A DNA stretch of 64,000 nt from Streptomyces sp. SAI-135 (GTDB lineage: Bacteria > Actinomycetota > Actinomycetes > Streptomycetales > Streptomycetaceae): the NCBI RefSeq assembly GCF_029893805.1, contig NZ_JARXYP010000002.1, forward strand, positions 4,650,001 through 4,714,000. Direction: 5' to 3'. This document shows positions 24,722 to 33,722 of this stretch, one piece after another. Below the pieces are notes generated by a model that saw only the letters and a list, made by a program, of their open reading frames with translations, was not told the origin of the DNA and ran no database searches. How positions within the stretch are numbered: the first letter of the stretch is position 1; each line of letters opens with the position of its first letter. Both the position numbers and the translations under genes were made by a program.

Positions 24722-24958
24722 TTATCGCGCGGTGGACGTGTAGGGCAGCAGCGCCATCTCACGGCTGTTCTTCACGGCCGTGGCGACGTCACGCTGGTGC
24801 TGCGTGCAGTTGCCGGTCACGCGGCGGGCACGGATCTTGCCGCGGTCGGAAATGAACTTCCGCAGCATGTTCGTGTCCTTGTAGTCCACGTACTGGACCT
24901 TGTCCTTGCAGAAAGCGCAGACCTTCTTCTTAGGCTTGCGCACAGGCGGCTTCGCCAT
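24722..24958 (-). CDS. rpsR: 30S ribosomal protein S18 (cysteine-containing type)
   Basis: 78 residues with the S18 core NMLRKFISDRGKIRARRVTG. The N-terminus carries KVCAFCKDK and a later GNCTQHQRD, the Cys/His set of a zinc-binding 'C+' S18. Streptomyces usually also have a Zur-controlled zinc-free paralogue elsewhere (recall), so this is the zinc-replete form. It lies between ssb and rplI in the operon. Confidence 0.97.
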   Translation of the reverse strand: MAKPPVRKPKKKVCAFCKDKVQYVDYKDTNMLRKFISDRGKIRARRVTGNCTQHQRDVATAVKNSREMALLPYTSTAR

Positions 24959-25015
24959 GGTGTTTCTCCTGTGTGATCAAGAAGTGTGGGTACGACCCAC
25001 CCCTCGGCCCGAGGC

Positions 25016-25615
25016 CTAGAAGGGGGGCTCGTCCGAGTAGCCGCCGCCACCGCCGCCGCCGGAGTTTCCACCCCAGCCGCCGCCACCGCCGCCCTGGTTG
25101 CCACCGGCGGGAGCGCCGGTCGCCCACGGGTCGTCGGCAGGAGCGCCGCCGCCCTGCTGACCGCCGCCGGGGCCGCCGCCCCAGCCGCCGCCACCCTGGC
25201 CGCCGGCTCCACCGCCGCCGTAACCGCCCTGGCCACCACGACCGGCACCACCGGCCGTCTTGGTGACCTTGGCCGTGGCACTGCGCAGGCTGGCGCCGAC
25301 TTCCTCGACGTCCAGCTCGTAGACCGTGCGCTTGACGCCCTCACGGTCCTCGTAGGACCGCTGCTTCAGCCGGCCCTGCACGATGACGCGCATGCCTCGC
25401 TGGAGCGACTCGGCGACGTTCTCCGCCGCCTGACGCCAGACCGAGCAGGTCAGGAACAGGCTCTCGCCGTCCTTCCACTCGTTCGTCTGACGGTCGAAGG
25501 TGCGGGGGGTGGACGCGACACGGAACTTCGCGACCGCCGCACCGGAAGGGGTGAAGCGCAGCTCGGGGTCGTCGACAAGATTGCCGACGACCGTGATGAC
25601 GGTCTCGCCTGCCAT
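25016..25615 (-). CDS. ssb: Single-stranded DNA-binding protein
   Basis: The OB-fold domain (residues 1-about 112) starts AGETVITVVGNLVDDPELRFT and contains WRQAAENVAESLQRGMRVIV. It is followed by a very Gly-rich linker of about 75 residues and the acidic tip DEPPF. That tip is the protein-interaction tail, with the terminal Phe conserved but the usual Asp-Ile-Pro-Phe relaxed. It is the replication SSB, encoded in the S6-S18 operon as in most bacteria. Confidence 0.97.
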   Translation of the reverse strand: MAGETVITVVGNLVDDPELRFTPSGAAVAKFRVASTPRTFDRQTNEWKDGESLFLTCSVWRQAAENVAESLQRGMRVIVQGRLKQRSYEDREGVKRTVYELDVEEVGASLRSATAKVTKTAGGAGRGGQGGYGGGGAGGQGGGGWGGGPGGGQQGGGAPADDPWATGAPAGGNQGGGGGGWGGNSGGGGGGGYSDEPPF

Positions 25616-25695
25616 GGGGAACCTCTCGGCGGGTTTGCTCTGGCTGCTTGGTTGCTGCTGCTACTCGGATCCCGGGATCAACTGAGCGGGAGAGC

Positions 25696-25986
25696 TCAGT
25701 GGGTCTCGGGGCGGAGGACCTTGGTCCGGAGGACCGACTCGTTCAGGTTCAGCTGGCGGTCGAGCTCCTTGACGACCGCAGGCTCGGCCTGCAGGTCGAT
25801 GACCGAGTAGATGCCCTCGGGCTTCTTCTTGATCTCGTACGAGAGCCGACGACGGCCCCAGGTGTCGACCTTCTCCACCTTGCCGTTGCCCTCACGGACG
25901 ACGGAGAGGAAGTTCTCGATCAGGGGGGCGACAGCGCGCTCCTCCAGATCGGGGTCGAGGATGACCATCACCTCGTAGTGACGCAT
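25696..25986 (-). CDS. rpsF: 30S ribosomal protein S6
   Basis: 96 residues from ATG 25986, preceded by GGAGGTGG. It contains MRHYEVMVILDPDLEERAV, GRRRLSYEIKKKPEGIY and the C-terminal LNLNESVLRTKVLRPE typical of S6. The frame upstream to 26199 is a shadow. It is first gene of the operon, and S6 pairs with S18 in the 30S platform. Confidence 0.97.
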   Translation of the reverse strand: MRHYEVMVILDPDLEERAVAPLIENFLSVVREGNGKVEKVDTWGRRRLSYEIKKKPEGIYSVIDLQAEPAVVKELDRQLNLNESVLRTKVLRPETH

Positions 25987-26194
25987 GTGGAACCCACCTC
26001 CTTTGGACTCAACGGCCACGGTCGTTCCGTGGCAGGAGGGTTGTGATGCGTACGCAACGGTATCGGCCGCCACTGACAATCGGGGCTTCCTCGCGGTAGT
26101 CCCGGTCGTGACATGGGCAGACACCGTGCAGACGGTACAGACTACCCGCACACCGGCTTCCGGTTGAAATCCGGCCCCGGGGGCGGTCACTCTG

Positions 26195-26223
26195 TACACA
26201 TCGGGTGTGTATGGCGCTACGAT
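26195..26223 (+). promoter_or_regulatory. Candidate promoter with 17-bp palindrome
   Basis: TACACA and TGTGTA (26195-26200, 26206-26211) form an inverted repeat. It ends seven bases before a TACGAT hexamer (26218-26223) that could be the -10 of the following membrane-protein gene. Confidence 0.4.
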
Positions 26224-26249
26224 GCGCCGCCTTCCGCAGGAGGTGCCCT

Positions 26250-26564
26250 ATGGCACAGGCAATGCGACCCAACACCGCCGGAGGCCTTTTCGCCACGGAC
26301 GGAAAGCCCCACCCCCTCCAGGACACGCTGCTCGCGGTGACCCTGGTGCTGGGCATCACGGCCTTCGTCACGGCGATGTTCGACAACCTGCACCTGCTCA
26401 GCTCCTGGACCGGCCTGGTGGGCATCCTCACCGGCGCGTACGGCCAGTGGATCTCGGAGACCACACGGGAGCGCTTCGGACTGATCCTGGGCCTCGGCGC
26501 CGCCGCGGTCGGGTTCTTCCTCGGCATGGCGCACGGCGGCCTCTTCGGCGGGGTCATCAACTGA
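26250..26564 (+). CDS. Small integral membrane protein, function unknown
   Basis: ATG 26250 has a near-ideal AGGAGG seven bases upstream, so the 15-codon upstream extension is rejected. The 104-residue product has three hydrophobic helices (about residues 26-48, 50-65 and 75-98), with an acidic/basic loop QWISETTRERFG between helices 2 and 3. It resembles conserved Streptomyces membrane proteins near the rpsF operon. I recognise no functional motif. Confidence 0.8.
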   Translation: MAQAMRPNTAGGLFATDGKPHPLQDTLLAVTLVLGITAFVTAMFDNLHLLSSWTGLVGILTGAYGQWISETTRERFGLILGLGAAAVGFFLGMAHGGLFGGVIN

Positions 26565-26742
26565 CGCCACGGGCACCGTCCCCCGACACCACCCAAAGCA
26601 CCACGGAACGCCTCGGCGGCCTCTGAGCCGGGGCGCAGGTTCCGTGCGCCCAGCCGGGGCGCTCCCCAGGCGCAGTAGGCTTCGGCGCGAGAGCCGGAGC
26701 CCCTGTACCCATGGGGACACACCAGCCCGAGGAGCGCCCCGA

Positions 26743-27864
26743 ATGAGCCTGACCCTGAGGACGATCAGTCGCGAGCAGCATCTGGCATACATCCAGAGCC
26801 TGCCCTCGGCGAGCCACATGCAGGTTCCTGCCTGGGCAGACGTCAAGGCGGAATGGCGCTCCGAGAGCCTCGGCTGGTTCGACGAGAAGACCGGCGAGCT
26901 CGTCGGCGCGGGTCTCGTCCTCTACCGCCAGCTGCCCAAGATCAAGCGCTATCTCGCCTATCTGCCCGAGGGCCCGGTCATCAACTGGTTCGCGCCGAAT
27001 CTGACCGAGTGGCTGGAACCGATGCTCGCGCACCTCAAGCACCAGGGCGCCTTCTCGGTGAAGATGGGCCCGCCGGTGATCATCCGGCGCTGGGAGGCCA
27101 CCTCCATCAAGGCGGGCATCCAGAACCCGGACGTGAAGCGCCTGCGGGACATCGAGGCCGACTTCATCGAGCCGCGCGCCTTCGAGGTCGCCGACAAGCT
27201 GCGCCGCATGGGCTGGCAGCAGGGCGAGGACGGGGGAGCCGGCTTCGGTGACGTCCAGCCCCGCTACGTCTACCAGGTGCCGCTCGCGAACCGCTCCCTG
27301 GAAGAGGTCCACAAGAACTTCAACCAGCTGTGGCGCCGCAACATCAAGAAGGCCGAGAAGGCCGGCGTCGAGGTCGTCCAGGGCGGCTACCAGGACCTCG
27401 AGGAATGGCAGCGGCTGTACGAGATCACCGCGGTGCGCGACCACTTCCGGCCCCGCCCCCTGTCGTACTTCCAGCGCATGTGGACGGCCCTCAACACCGA
27501 GGACCCCAACCGGATGCGGCTGTACTTCGCCCGGCACGAGGGTGTGAACCTGTCGGCGGCGACCATGCTGATCGTCGGCGGCCACGTCTGGTACTCCTAC
27601 GGCGCCTCCGACAACATCGGCCGCGAGGTCCGGCCCTCGAACGCGATGCAGTGGCGGATGCTGCGCGACGCCTACGCGCTCGGCGCGACCGTCTACGACC
27701 TGCGGGGCATCTCCGACTCGCTGGACGAGACCGACCACCTCTTCGGTCTGATCCAGTTCAAGGTGGGCACGGGCGGTCAGGCGGCCGAGTACCTCGGCGA
27801 GTGGGACTTCCCGCTCAACAAGCTGCTCCACAAGGCTCTCGACATCTACATGTCGCGCCGCTGA
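26743..27864 (+). CDS. femX: FemX-type peptidoglycan interpeptide bridge aminoacyltransferase
   Basis: 373 residues forming two GNAT-like halves of the FemABX family. Landmarks are MQVPAWADVKAEW, YLPEGPVINW, a helical insertion around NFNQLWRRNIKKAEKAGVEV, and the late YDLRGISDSLDETDHLFGL, which is highly characteristic. FemX uses Gly-tRNA to add the first glycine to the stem peptide of lipid II, matching the Gly-LL-Dap wall of Streptomyces. It is followed 74 bp later by an alanine-racemase-like gene on the same strand, probably co-transcribed. Confidence 0.95.
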   Translation: MSLTLRTISREQHLAYIQSLPSASHMQVPAWADVKAEWRSESLGWFDEKTGELVGAGLVLYRQLPKIKRYLAYLPEGPVINWFAPNLTEWLEPMLAHLKHQGAFSVKMGPPVIIRRWEATSIKAGIQNPDVKRLRDIEADFIEPRAFEVADKLRRMGWQQGEDGGAGFGDVQPRYVYQVPLANRSLEEVHKNFNQLWRRNIKKAEKAGVEVVQGGYQDLEEWQRLYEITAVRDHFRPRPLSYFQRMWTALNTEDPNRMRLYFARHEGVNLSAATMLIVGGHVWYSYGASDNIGREVRPSNAMQWRMLRDAYALGATVYDLRGISDSLDETDHLFGLIQFKVGTGGQAAEYLGEWDFPLNKLLHKALDIYMSRR

Positions 27865-27938
27865 CGTCGCGCTGTTCGCTTCAATAGCTCGCATACCTCT
27901 GATACACCGCAGCCACTAGAAAGGTTCCGGGTCCGGCC

Positions 27939-28970
27939 ATGGCGCTCACGCTCTACGTCGACACCGCGCGCTGGCGGGCGCACCACAAGCACGTGCAGGA
28001 GCAGTTCCCGGGGCTCGTCCCGGTCTGCAAGGGCAACGGCTACGGCTTCGGGCACGAGCGGCTGGCGGAGGAGGCCACCCGGCTGGGCTCGGACGTCCTC
28101 GCCGTCGGCACGACCTACGAGGCCGCACGGATCAAGGACTGGTTCGGCGGTGACCTGCTGGTGCTGACGCCGTACCGGCGCGGCGAGGAGCCCGTTCCGC
28201 TGCCCGACCGGGTCATCCGGTCGGTGTCGTCCATCGACGGTGTCTACGGCCTCGTGGGCGCCCGCGTGGTCATCGAGGTGATGTCCTCGATGAAGCGGCA
28301 CGGCATCAGCGAGCAGGACCTGCCGCAGTTGCACGCCGCCATAGAGAACGTCCGCCTGGAGGGCTTCGCGATCCACCTCCCGCTCGACCGCACCGACGGC
28401 TCCGACGCCGTCGAGGAGGTCATCGGCTGGATGGACCGGCTGCGCGCGGCCCGGCTGCCGCTGCACACCATGTTCGTGAGCCACCTCAAGGCCGAGGATC
28501 TCGCCCGACTGCAGCAGCAGTTCCCGCAGACCCGTTTCCGGGCCCGCATCGGGACCCGGCTGTGGCTCGGGGACCACGACGCCACCGAGTACCGCGGGGC
28601 CGTCCTGGACGTCACCCGCGTCTCCAAGGGGGACCGCTTCGGCTACCGGCAGCAGAAGGCGGCCTCCGACGGCTTCCTGGTCGTCGTGGCGGGCGGTACC
28701 TCGCACGGTGTGGGCCTGGAGGCCCCGAAGGCCCTGCACGGCGTCATGCCGCGCGCCAAGGGGGTCGCCCGGGCCGGCCTGGCCACGGTCAACCGGAACC
28801 TTTCTCCGTTCGTCTGGGGCGGCAAGCAGCGCTGGTTCGCAGAGCCGCCGCACATGCAGGTCTCCATCTTGTTCGTGCCCTCGGACGCCCCCGAGCCGAA
28901 GGTCGGCGAGGAACTGGTGGCCCATCTGCGCCACACCACCACGCAGTTCGACCGCATCGTCGACCGCTGA
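27939..28970 (+). CDS. Alanine-racemase-like PLP-barrel protein
   Basis: 343 residues. The N-terminal barrel resembles fold-type III PLP enzymes. LVPVCKGNGYGFGHERLA aligns with the Lys-x-Asp-Ala-Tyr-Gly-His-Gly motif of alanine racemase, placing the cofactor lysine near residue 31. FRARIGTRLWLG and the late Gly/Ser-rich FLVVVAGGTSHGVG resemble the later phosphate-binding and C-terminal regions. It is more divergent than a housekeeping Alr. Its place behind femX suggests a role in cell-wall amino-acid supply, which is inference. A strong terminator follows. Confidence 0.8.
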   Translation: MALTLYVDTARWRAHHKHVQEQFPGLVPVCKGNGYGFGHERLAEEATRLGSDVLAVGTTYEAARIKDWFGGDLLVLTPYRRGEEPVPLPDRVIRSVSSIDGVYGLVGARVVIEVMSSMKRHGISEQDLPQLHAAIENVRLEGFAIHLPLDRTDGSDAVEEVIGWMDRLRAARLPLHTMFVSHLKAEDLARLQQQFPQTRFRARIGTRLWLGDHDATEYRGAVLDVTRVSKGDRFGYRQQKAASDGFLVVVAGGTSHGVGLEAPKALHGVMPRAKGVARAGLATVNRNLSPFVWGGKQRWFAEPPHMQVSILFVPSDAPEPKVGEELVAHLRHTTTQFDRIVDR

Positions 28971-28992
28971 CCACCTGAGGCTCCACAGGCGA

Positions 28993-29027
28993 AAAGGCCG
29001 TACACGGGATGTCCGTGTACGGCCTTT
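28993..29027. terminator. Terminator between convergent racemase-like and GT87 genes
   Basis: A 15-bp perfect stem (28993-29007 with 29013-29027), five-base loop, starting with AAA and ending in TTT, so it can act in both directions. Confidence 0.92.
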
Positions 29028-29072
29028 GACGCGTGTGCCGCAATCGGCGTACGCCATACGGGGCCTGTTCGC

Positions 29073-30575
29073 TCACAGCGAACGGTCGGTGGCCTCCCGG
29101 TCGTTGCCCCACTCCACCTGCGGCCCCTCGAAGTGGGCCGCGTGCCTTGGCGGGTGGGCGGCGGGACCCAGCACGAAGACGTCTTCGGCTCCGTCGAGCA
29201 CGCCACCCGAGGGATCGTCGTCGCCGGCCCGGCGTACCACGTCCCGTTCCGGCATGAGGATGTCGCGCACGACCATCACGCACAGGTAGGCGGTGCCCAG
29301 GAGGTGCAGGGCGATGGCCCAGTGGTAGCCGTCGGTCGGCAGACCCTTGTGAGCGTTGCCGCTGGTCGTGTAGGCGAGGTACATCCAGATCCCCAGGAAG
29401 TACGCCACCTCGCACGCCTGCCAGATGAGGAAGTCGCGCCACTTGGGGCGAGCCAGTACGGCCAGCGGCACCATCCACAGGACGTACTGCGGCGAGTAGA
29501 CCTTGTTGGTGAGGATGAACGCCGCGACGATCAGGAACGCCAGCTGGGCGAAGCGCGGTCGGCGCGGGGCGGTCAGGGCCAGCGCCGCGATGCCCGCGCA
29601 GCACAGCAGCACCAGCAGCGTGGCGAGGGTGTTGACCGTTTCGGTACTCAGCGGGTCGGAGGAGTTCTGGGCCAGGATCAGCCAGAAGGAACCGAAGTCC
29701 ACACCCCGCTCCTGGCTGAACGTGTAGAACTTCGACCAGCCGTCGAAGGCGAAGAGCATCACCGGCAGGTTCACCACGAGCCAGGAGACGAGCGCGCCGC
29801 CCAGGGCCTTGCCGAAGTCCCGCCACTTGCCCGCCCGCCAGCACAGCACGAACAACGGCCCGAGCAGGAAGACCGGGTAGAGCTTGGCGGCTGTGGCGAG
29901 CCCCAGGAGGACGCCGAAGGCGAGCGAACGGCCCCGCGCCCACATCAGCATCGCGGAGGCCGTCAGAGCGACCGCCAGCAGGTCCCAGTTGATGGTGGCG
30001 GTCAGCGCGAAGGCCGGCGCCAGGGCGACCAGCAGGCCGTCCCACGGGCGGCGGGCGTGGGTACGGCTCACGCAGACGACGATGACGGCCGCACAGGCCA
30101 TCAGCATCCCGGCATTGACCATCCAGTACCACTGCTCCTGGTCCTGGATGCTGCCGCTCCCCGGTGTGAGCCAGGCGGCAACCTCCATGAACACACCGGT
30201 CAGCACCGGGTATTCGAGGTACTGCATGTCACCGGGAAGCTTGTCGAAGTACGGGACGAGCCCGTCGGCGAAGCCGCGCCCCTGATAGAGGTGCGGGATG
30301 TCCGAGTAGCACGCGTGGGTGTACTGGGAGCTGGCCCCGAAGAACCAGCCGCCGTTGTAGCAGGGCGCCTTTTGGACCAGGCCGAGCGCGAACATTCCGA
30401 TGGCCACGAGCGCGATGATCCGGACAGGCGTCCACCAGGAGGTCCCCAGCAGGGCGCGCCGCCCGAGTGGGCCGCCGATGAACTCGCTGCCGTTCCTGGC
30501 GACCTCGTCGTCCTTGGTCGGACGCACCGGGTCCGACTCGTGCACGCTCGCTGGCGTCGATTCAGCACTGGGCAT
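29073..30575 (-). CDS. GT87-family (DUF2029) integral membrane glycosyltransferase
   Basis: About 500 residues with 10-12 membrane helices in the GT-C arrangement. An N-terminal cytoplasmic tail precedes the first helix (IIALVAIGMFALGL). A long periplasmic loop has DIPHLYQGRGFADG and YLEYPVLTGVFM, the acidic first loop typical of polyprenyl-phosphate-mannose-dependent mannosyltransferases. I chose ATG 30575 (AGG at suitable distance) over in-frame ATGs at 30584 and 30602; the still longer frame begins inside a parS. It probably glycosylates envelope lipids or proteins; the acceptor is unknown. Confidence 0.85.
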   Translation of the reverse strand: MPSAESTPASVHESDPVRPTKDDEVARNGSEFIGGPLGRRALLGTSWWTPVRIIALVAIGMFALGLVQKAPCYNGGWFFGASSQYTHACYSDIPHLYQGRGFADGLVPYFDKLPGDMQYLEYPVLTGVFMEVAAWLTPGSGSIQDQEQWYWMVNAGMLMACAAVIVVCVSRTHARRPWDGLLVALAPAFALTATINWDLLAVALTASAMLMWARGRSLAFGVLLGLATAAKLYPVFLLGPLFVLCWRAGKWRDFGKALGGALVSWLVVNLPVMLFAFDGWSKFYTFSQERGVDFGSFWLILAQNSSDPLSTETVNTLATLLVLLCCAGIAALALTAPRRPRFAQLAFLIVAAFILTNKVYSPQYVLWMVPLAVLARPKWRDFLIWQACEVAYFLGIWMYLAYTTSGNAHKGLPTDGYHWAIALHLLGTAYLCVMVVRDILMPERDVVRRAGDDDPSGGVLDGAEDVFVLGPAAHPPRHAAHFEGPQVEWGNDREATDRSL

Positions 30576-30646
30576 GCGGCCCATCCTGCCGTACGAGGCC
30601 ATGAGTACGCCGAGGGCCGCCGCACCTGGTGGGTGCGACGGCCCAT

Positions 30647-30660
30647 GTTTCACGTGAAAC
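30647..30660. promoter_or_regulatory. parS site, perfect
   Basis: GTTTCACGTGAAAC between the GT87 start and the stop codon of the PBP gene (both on the minus strand), only 24 bp from the PBP stop. Confidence 0.95.
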
Positions 30661-30683
30661 ACCCTCGACGGGGCATTTGGCGA

Positions 30684-33371
30684 CTAACCGCCTGAGCCGC
30701 CGAAGAGGCCCCCATTGCCATTGCCGTTGGTATTGCCGCCGCTCCCGTCCGTCGAGGTGGCCGTGGGGGACGAGGTCACGCCTCCGTCGGTGCCCCCGTT
30801 GTCCGTACCGCCCGCGTCGCTGCACTGCCAGTCGAACCGACAGGTCTCCGTCGCTGTGGGCGTCGGTGACGTGAGCGTCTGGCTGGGCGTCGGAGTCGGA
30901 GTCGGCGTCGCCGACTCGGTCTCGCTGGGCGTCGGAGTGGGCGTCGGGCTCGGCTCCTCGTTGACGATCTCACCGATGGGCTCCGGCGTCGGGAAGTCGA
31001 TCGCCTTCTGGTCCTTCAGAGCCTGTTCCATGTAGTCGTGCCAGATCTCGGACGGGAACGACGCACCGTGGATCTTCTCCTGGCCACCCGTCCCGTACAT
31101 CTCGAGGAACGTACGGTTCTTCTTGGTCTCGTCGTCGTCCAGCCGGAACATGGTGATCGACGTGGAGAGCTGCGGGGTGTACCCGACGAACCAGGCGGAC
31201 TTGTTGCCGTCGGTGGTACCGGTCTTGCCCGCCACTTCACGGCCGGTCAGCTGGGCGTTCGTACCCGTACCGTCCTCGACCACGGTCTTGAGGACATCGG
31301 TGACGTTGTCGGCGACCTTCTTCTCGAAGGCCTGCTCGGGCTGCGCCTTGTGCGTGAAGACGTCGCCGTCCTTGCTCGTGACCTTCTCGACGGAGTACGG
31401 CTCGTTCTGCTTGCCGCTCGCCGCGAAGGTCGCGTACGCGCCCGCCATGCGGATAGCGCTGGGGTCGGAGATACCGATGGAGAAGGACGGGTAGTTGGTG
31501 CCGGCCAGGCTGTTCTCCTTGAGGCCGGCGTCCATGGCCGCCTCCTTCACCTTGTCCAGGCCGACGTCCATGCCGAGCTGCACGAAGGCGGAGTTCACCG
31601 ACTCCCGCATCGCCTCACGAAGATCGATCTGGTACTTGGGCGGAGAGCCGTAGGACTGCTTGCCGTCGTTCTCCTGGAGCCACTCCTTGCCCTCCTCGTT
31701 CTTCCAGATCGAACCGTCGTAGTTCTTGATCTTGAGGTCGTTCTTGCCGCTGAACAGGCTCTTCGCGTTGACGACGGTGCGCTCGTCCTGCGCCTGGCTC
31801 TCACCGAGGTCCGGATCGCGCACGCCCCACTTCATCGCCGCGGCGAGCACGAACGTCTTGAACGTCGAGCCGACCTGGGCACCGGTGGAGTCGCAGTTGT
31901 TGGTGAAGTGGGTGGTCGCGTCCTCACCGCCGTAGCAGGCCCGGATCGCCCCGGTGGCCGGCTCCACCGACGCCCCGCCGAACTGGACGTAGGTGTCCTT
32001 GTCCGGGCGCTTCTTGGGGTCGATGTTCTCCTTGCGGACCTTCTTGACCGCTGCCTCGAGCTCACCGACCTTCTTCTTGTCGAAGGTCGTGTAGATCGAG
32101 TAGCCGCCCCGCTGGAGCTGGTCGGCGCTGATGATCTTGTTGTTGACCAGATAGGCCTTGGCGAGGTCGACCAGATAGCCGACCTGCCCCTTGAGCTGGG
32201 TGTTGGACCGAGGGTTCTGCCACTTGGGCAGCGTGGTGTACTTCGCCCGCTCCGCCGCGCTGAGGTGGCCGTACTCGACCATCTTGCTGAGGGTGTCCTG
32301 CATCTGCCGCAGGGCCCGCCGGCTGTTGGCCTCAGGCGAGGCGTTGGTCGGGTCGATCGATTGCGCGCCCGCCGGGTCGTAGTACGTGGCGCCCTTGAGC
32401 ATGGCGGAGAGGAAGGCGCACTCGCCCGGATTCAGGTCCTTGGCGTCCTTGTTGAAGTACGCGCGCGCGGCCGCCTGGATGCCGTACGCGTTGCGCCCGT
32501 AGTACGCCGAGTTCAGGTACCCCGCCATGATCTCGTCCTTGTTGACCGTGGCGCCCACCTTGATGGAGATGAAGATCTCCTTGAACTTGCGCGTGACGGT
32601 CTGGGACTGGTCGTCCAGGCGCGCGTTCTTGACGTACTGCTGGGTGATGGTGGAGCCACCCTGCGTGTTGCCGCCCCTCGCCATGTTGAACACGGCGCGG
32701 GCGATGCCCTTGGGGTCGATGCCGCTGTCGGTGTAGAAGGTCTTGTTCTCCTGCGAGACGACGGCGTACTGCATCGCCTTGGGGATCTGGGCGAGGTTGA
32801 CGATCTGGCGGTTGGTCTCACCACCGGTGGAGACCATCTCGGTGTTGTCCGACCAGTAGTAGACGTTGTTCTGCGCCGTCGCGGTCTCGGCGACGTTCGG
32901 AACGCTCACGAGCGCGTAACCGACTCCGGCGACCGCGACCAGGCTTCCGATGAAGCCGATGAACAGGCCTGTCACCAGCTTCCAGGACGGCACCCAGCGC
33001 GCCACACCGTACTTGCCCGCGCGCGGGTAGTCGATGAGCCGCTTCTTGCCCGGATCGGATGCGCGCCCCCGGCCGGCCGGAGCCCCGCGCCTTGCTCCGC
33101 GAGCAGGCTCCGCCCCTCTGCGGCGACCACCGCCACCCGTGCTTCTCTGAGCCGCGCGGCGGGCCTCGGCACGGCCGCCGTACGGACGTTCCTCGCCTCC
33201 CGGACCGTAGGACGCCGACTCCTGGGAGCTCGTCCCATAGGAGTCGGAAAGAGACCCGGTGGCGCCTCGCGGAGCCGCGCGGCGGCCGGAGGACGAGCCG
33301 GACTGGCCGCGTCGGGCCGCGGCACGTCCGCCTCCCTGCGGCTGCGGCGGTTTGCGACGGTGCTCGCTCAT
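30684..33371 (-). CDS. Class A penicillin-binding protein (bifunctional transglycosylase/transpeptidase)
   Basis: 895 residues from ATG 33371, preceded by GAGGAG. A cytoplasmic Arg/Gly-rich head of about 110 residues and one helix (FIGFIGSLVAVAGVGYALV) lead into the GT51 domain (VVSQENKTFYTDSGIDPKG, GGSTITQQYVKNA). The transpeptidase domain follows with SXXK (GSTFKTF), SXN (SVNSAF) and KTGT motifs. The tail is Pro/Thr/Glu-rich with repeats of the form PTPTPSETE and ends in Gly/Asn runs. The protein polymerises and cross-links peptidoglycan outside the membrane. It is transcribed together with, or just ahead of, the GT87 gene. Confidence 0.96.
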   Translation of the reverse strand: MSEHRRKPPQPQGGGRAAARRGQSGSSSGRRAAPRGATGSLSDSYGTSSQESASYGPGGEERPYGGRAEARRAAQRSTGGGGRRRGAEPARGARRGAPAGRGRASDPGKKRLIDYPRAGKYGVARWVPSWKLVTGLFIGFIGSLVAVAGVGYALVSVPNVAETATAQNNVYYWSDNTEMVSTGGETNRQIVNLAQIPKAMQYAVVSQENKTFYTDSGIDPKGIARAVFNMARGGNTQGGSTITQQYVKNARLDDQSQTVTRKFKEIFISIKVGATVNKDEIMAGYLNSAYYGRNAYGIQAAARAYFNKDAKDLNPGECAFLSAMLKGATYYDPAGAQSIDPTNASPEANSRRALRQMQDTLSKMVEYGHLSAAERAKYTTLPKWQNPRSNTQLKGQVGYLVDLAKAYLVNNKIISADQLQRGGYSIYTTFDKKKVGELEAAVKKVRKENIDPKKRPDKDTYVQFGGASVEPATGAIRACYGGEDATTHFTNNCDSTGAQVGSTFKTFVLAAAMKWGVRDPDLGESQAQDERTVVNAKSLFSGKNDLKIKNYDGSIWKNEEGKEWLQENDGKQSYGSPPKYQIDLREAMRESVNSAFVQLGMDVGLDKVKEAAMDAGLKENSLAGTNYPSFSIGISDPSAIRMAGAYATFAASGKQNEPYSVEKVTSKDGDVFTHKAQPEQAFEKKVADNVTDVLKTVVEDGTGTNAQLTGREVAGKTGTTDGNKSAWFVGYTPQLSTSITMFRLDDDETKKNRTFLEMYGTGGQEKIHGASFPSEIWHDYMEQALKDQKAIDFPTPEPIGEIVNEEPSPTPTPTPSETESATPTPTPTPSQTLTSPTPTATETCRFDWQCSDAGGTDNGGTDGGVTSSPTATSTDGSGGNTNGNGNGGLFGGSGG

Positions 33372-33722
33372 CGAACGACTACTCCTCGGGCAGGCGCACC
33401 CTTGCGCGCCTGGAAACGGCGGCTGGTTTCCGGTCCCCCCGAAGTACGGATGTGGTCGGTCGCTCATTCATCCGTACCGCACCGGGACAGCGACGCTCCC
33501 CAGGCGTCACTCGGTTCCCGGTGGTGTGCATGCCGCACAGACTACGCACCGTCAAAACCCGCTGAGGCCCGAAGTTCACCCCAAATCCGGCAACTTGGCT
33601 CGCATGAAACCTTGATGTGATCCCGGTCACCGGCCCCCCACTTGTCGCTTCCGGAAGGGCGTTCTATCGTCTTGATGTATCGAGTCGATACATCGGTGCG
33701 AGACAGTGACGAGGAGGCGACG
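33372..33722. other. Divergent promoter region PBP / PadR
   Basis: No gene is supported here. It contains the PBP ribosome-binding site at its left end and the PadR operator palindrome at 33674-33694. Confidence 0.6.
33674..33694. promoter_or_regulatory. PadR operator palindrome
   Basis: GATGTATCGA and its exact reverse complement TCGATACATC flank a single central G. It contains the ATGT...ACAT halves typical of PadR operators and lies 28 bp upstream of the padR-like start, implying autorepression. Confidence 0.75.

Noticed and set aside
31038..33620. 860-codon + strand frame opposite the class A PBP gene
   Set aside because: It has Leu/Val/Arg/Asp shadow composition, and the PBP motifs are clear on the minus strand.
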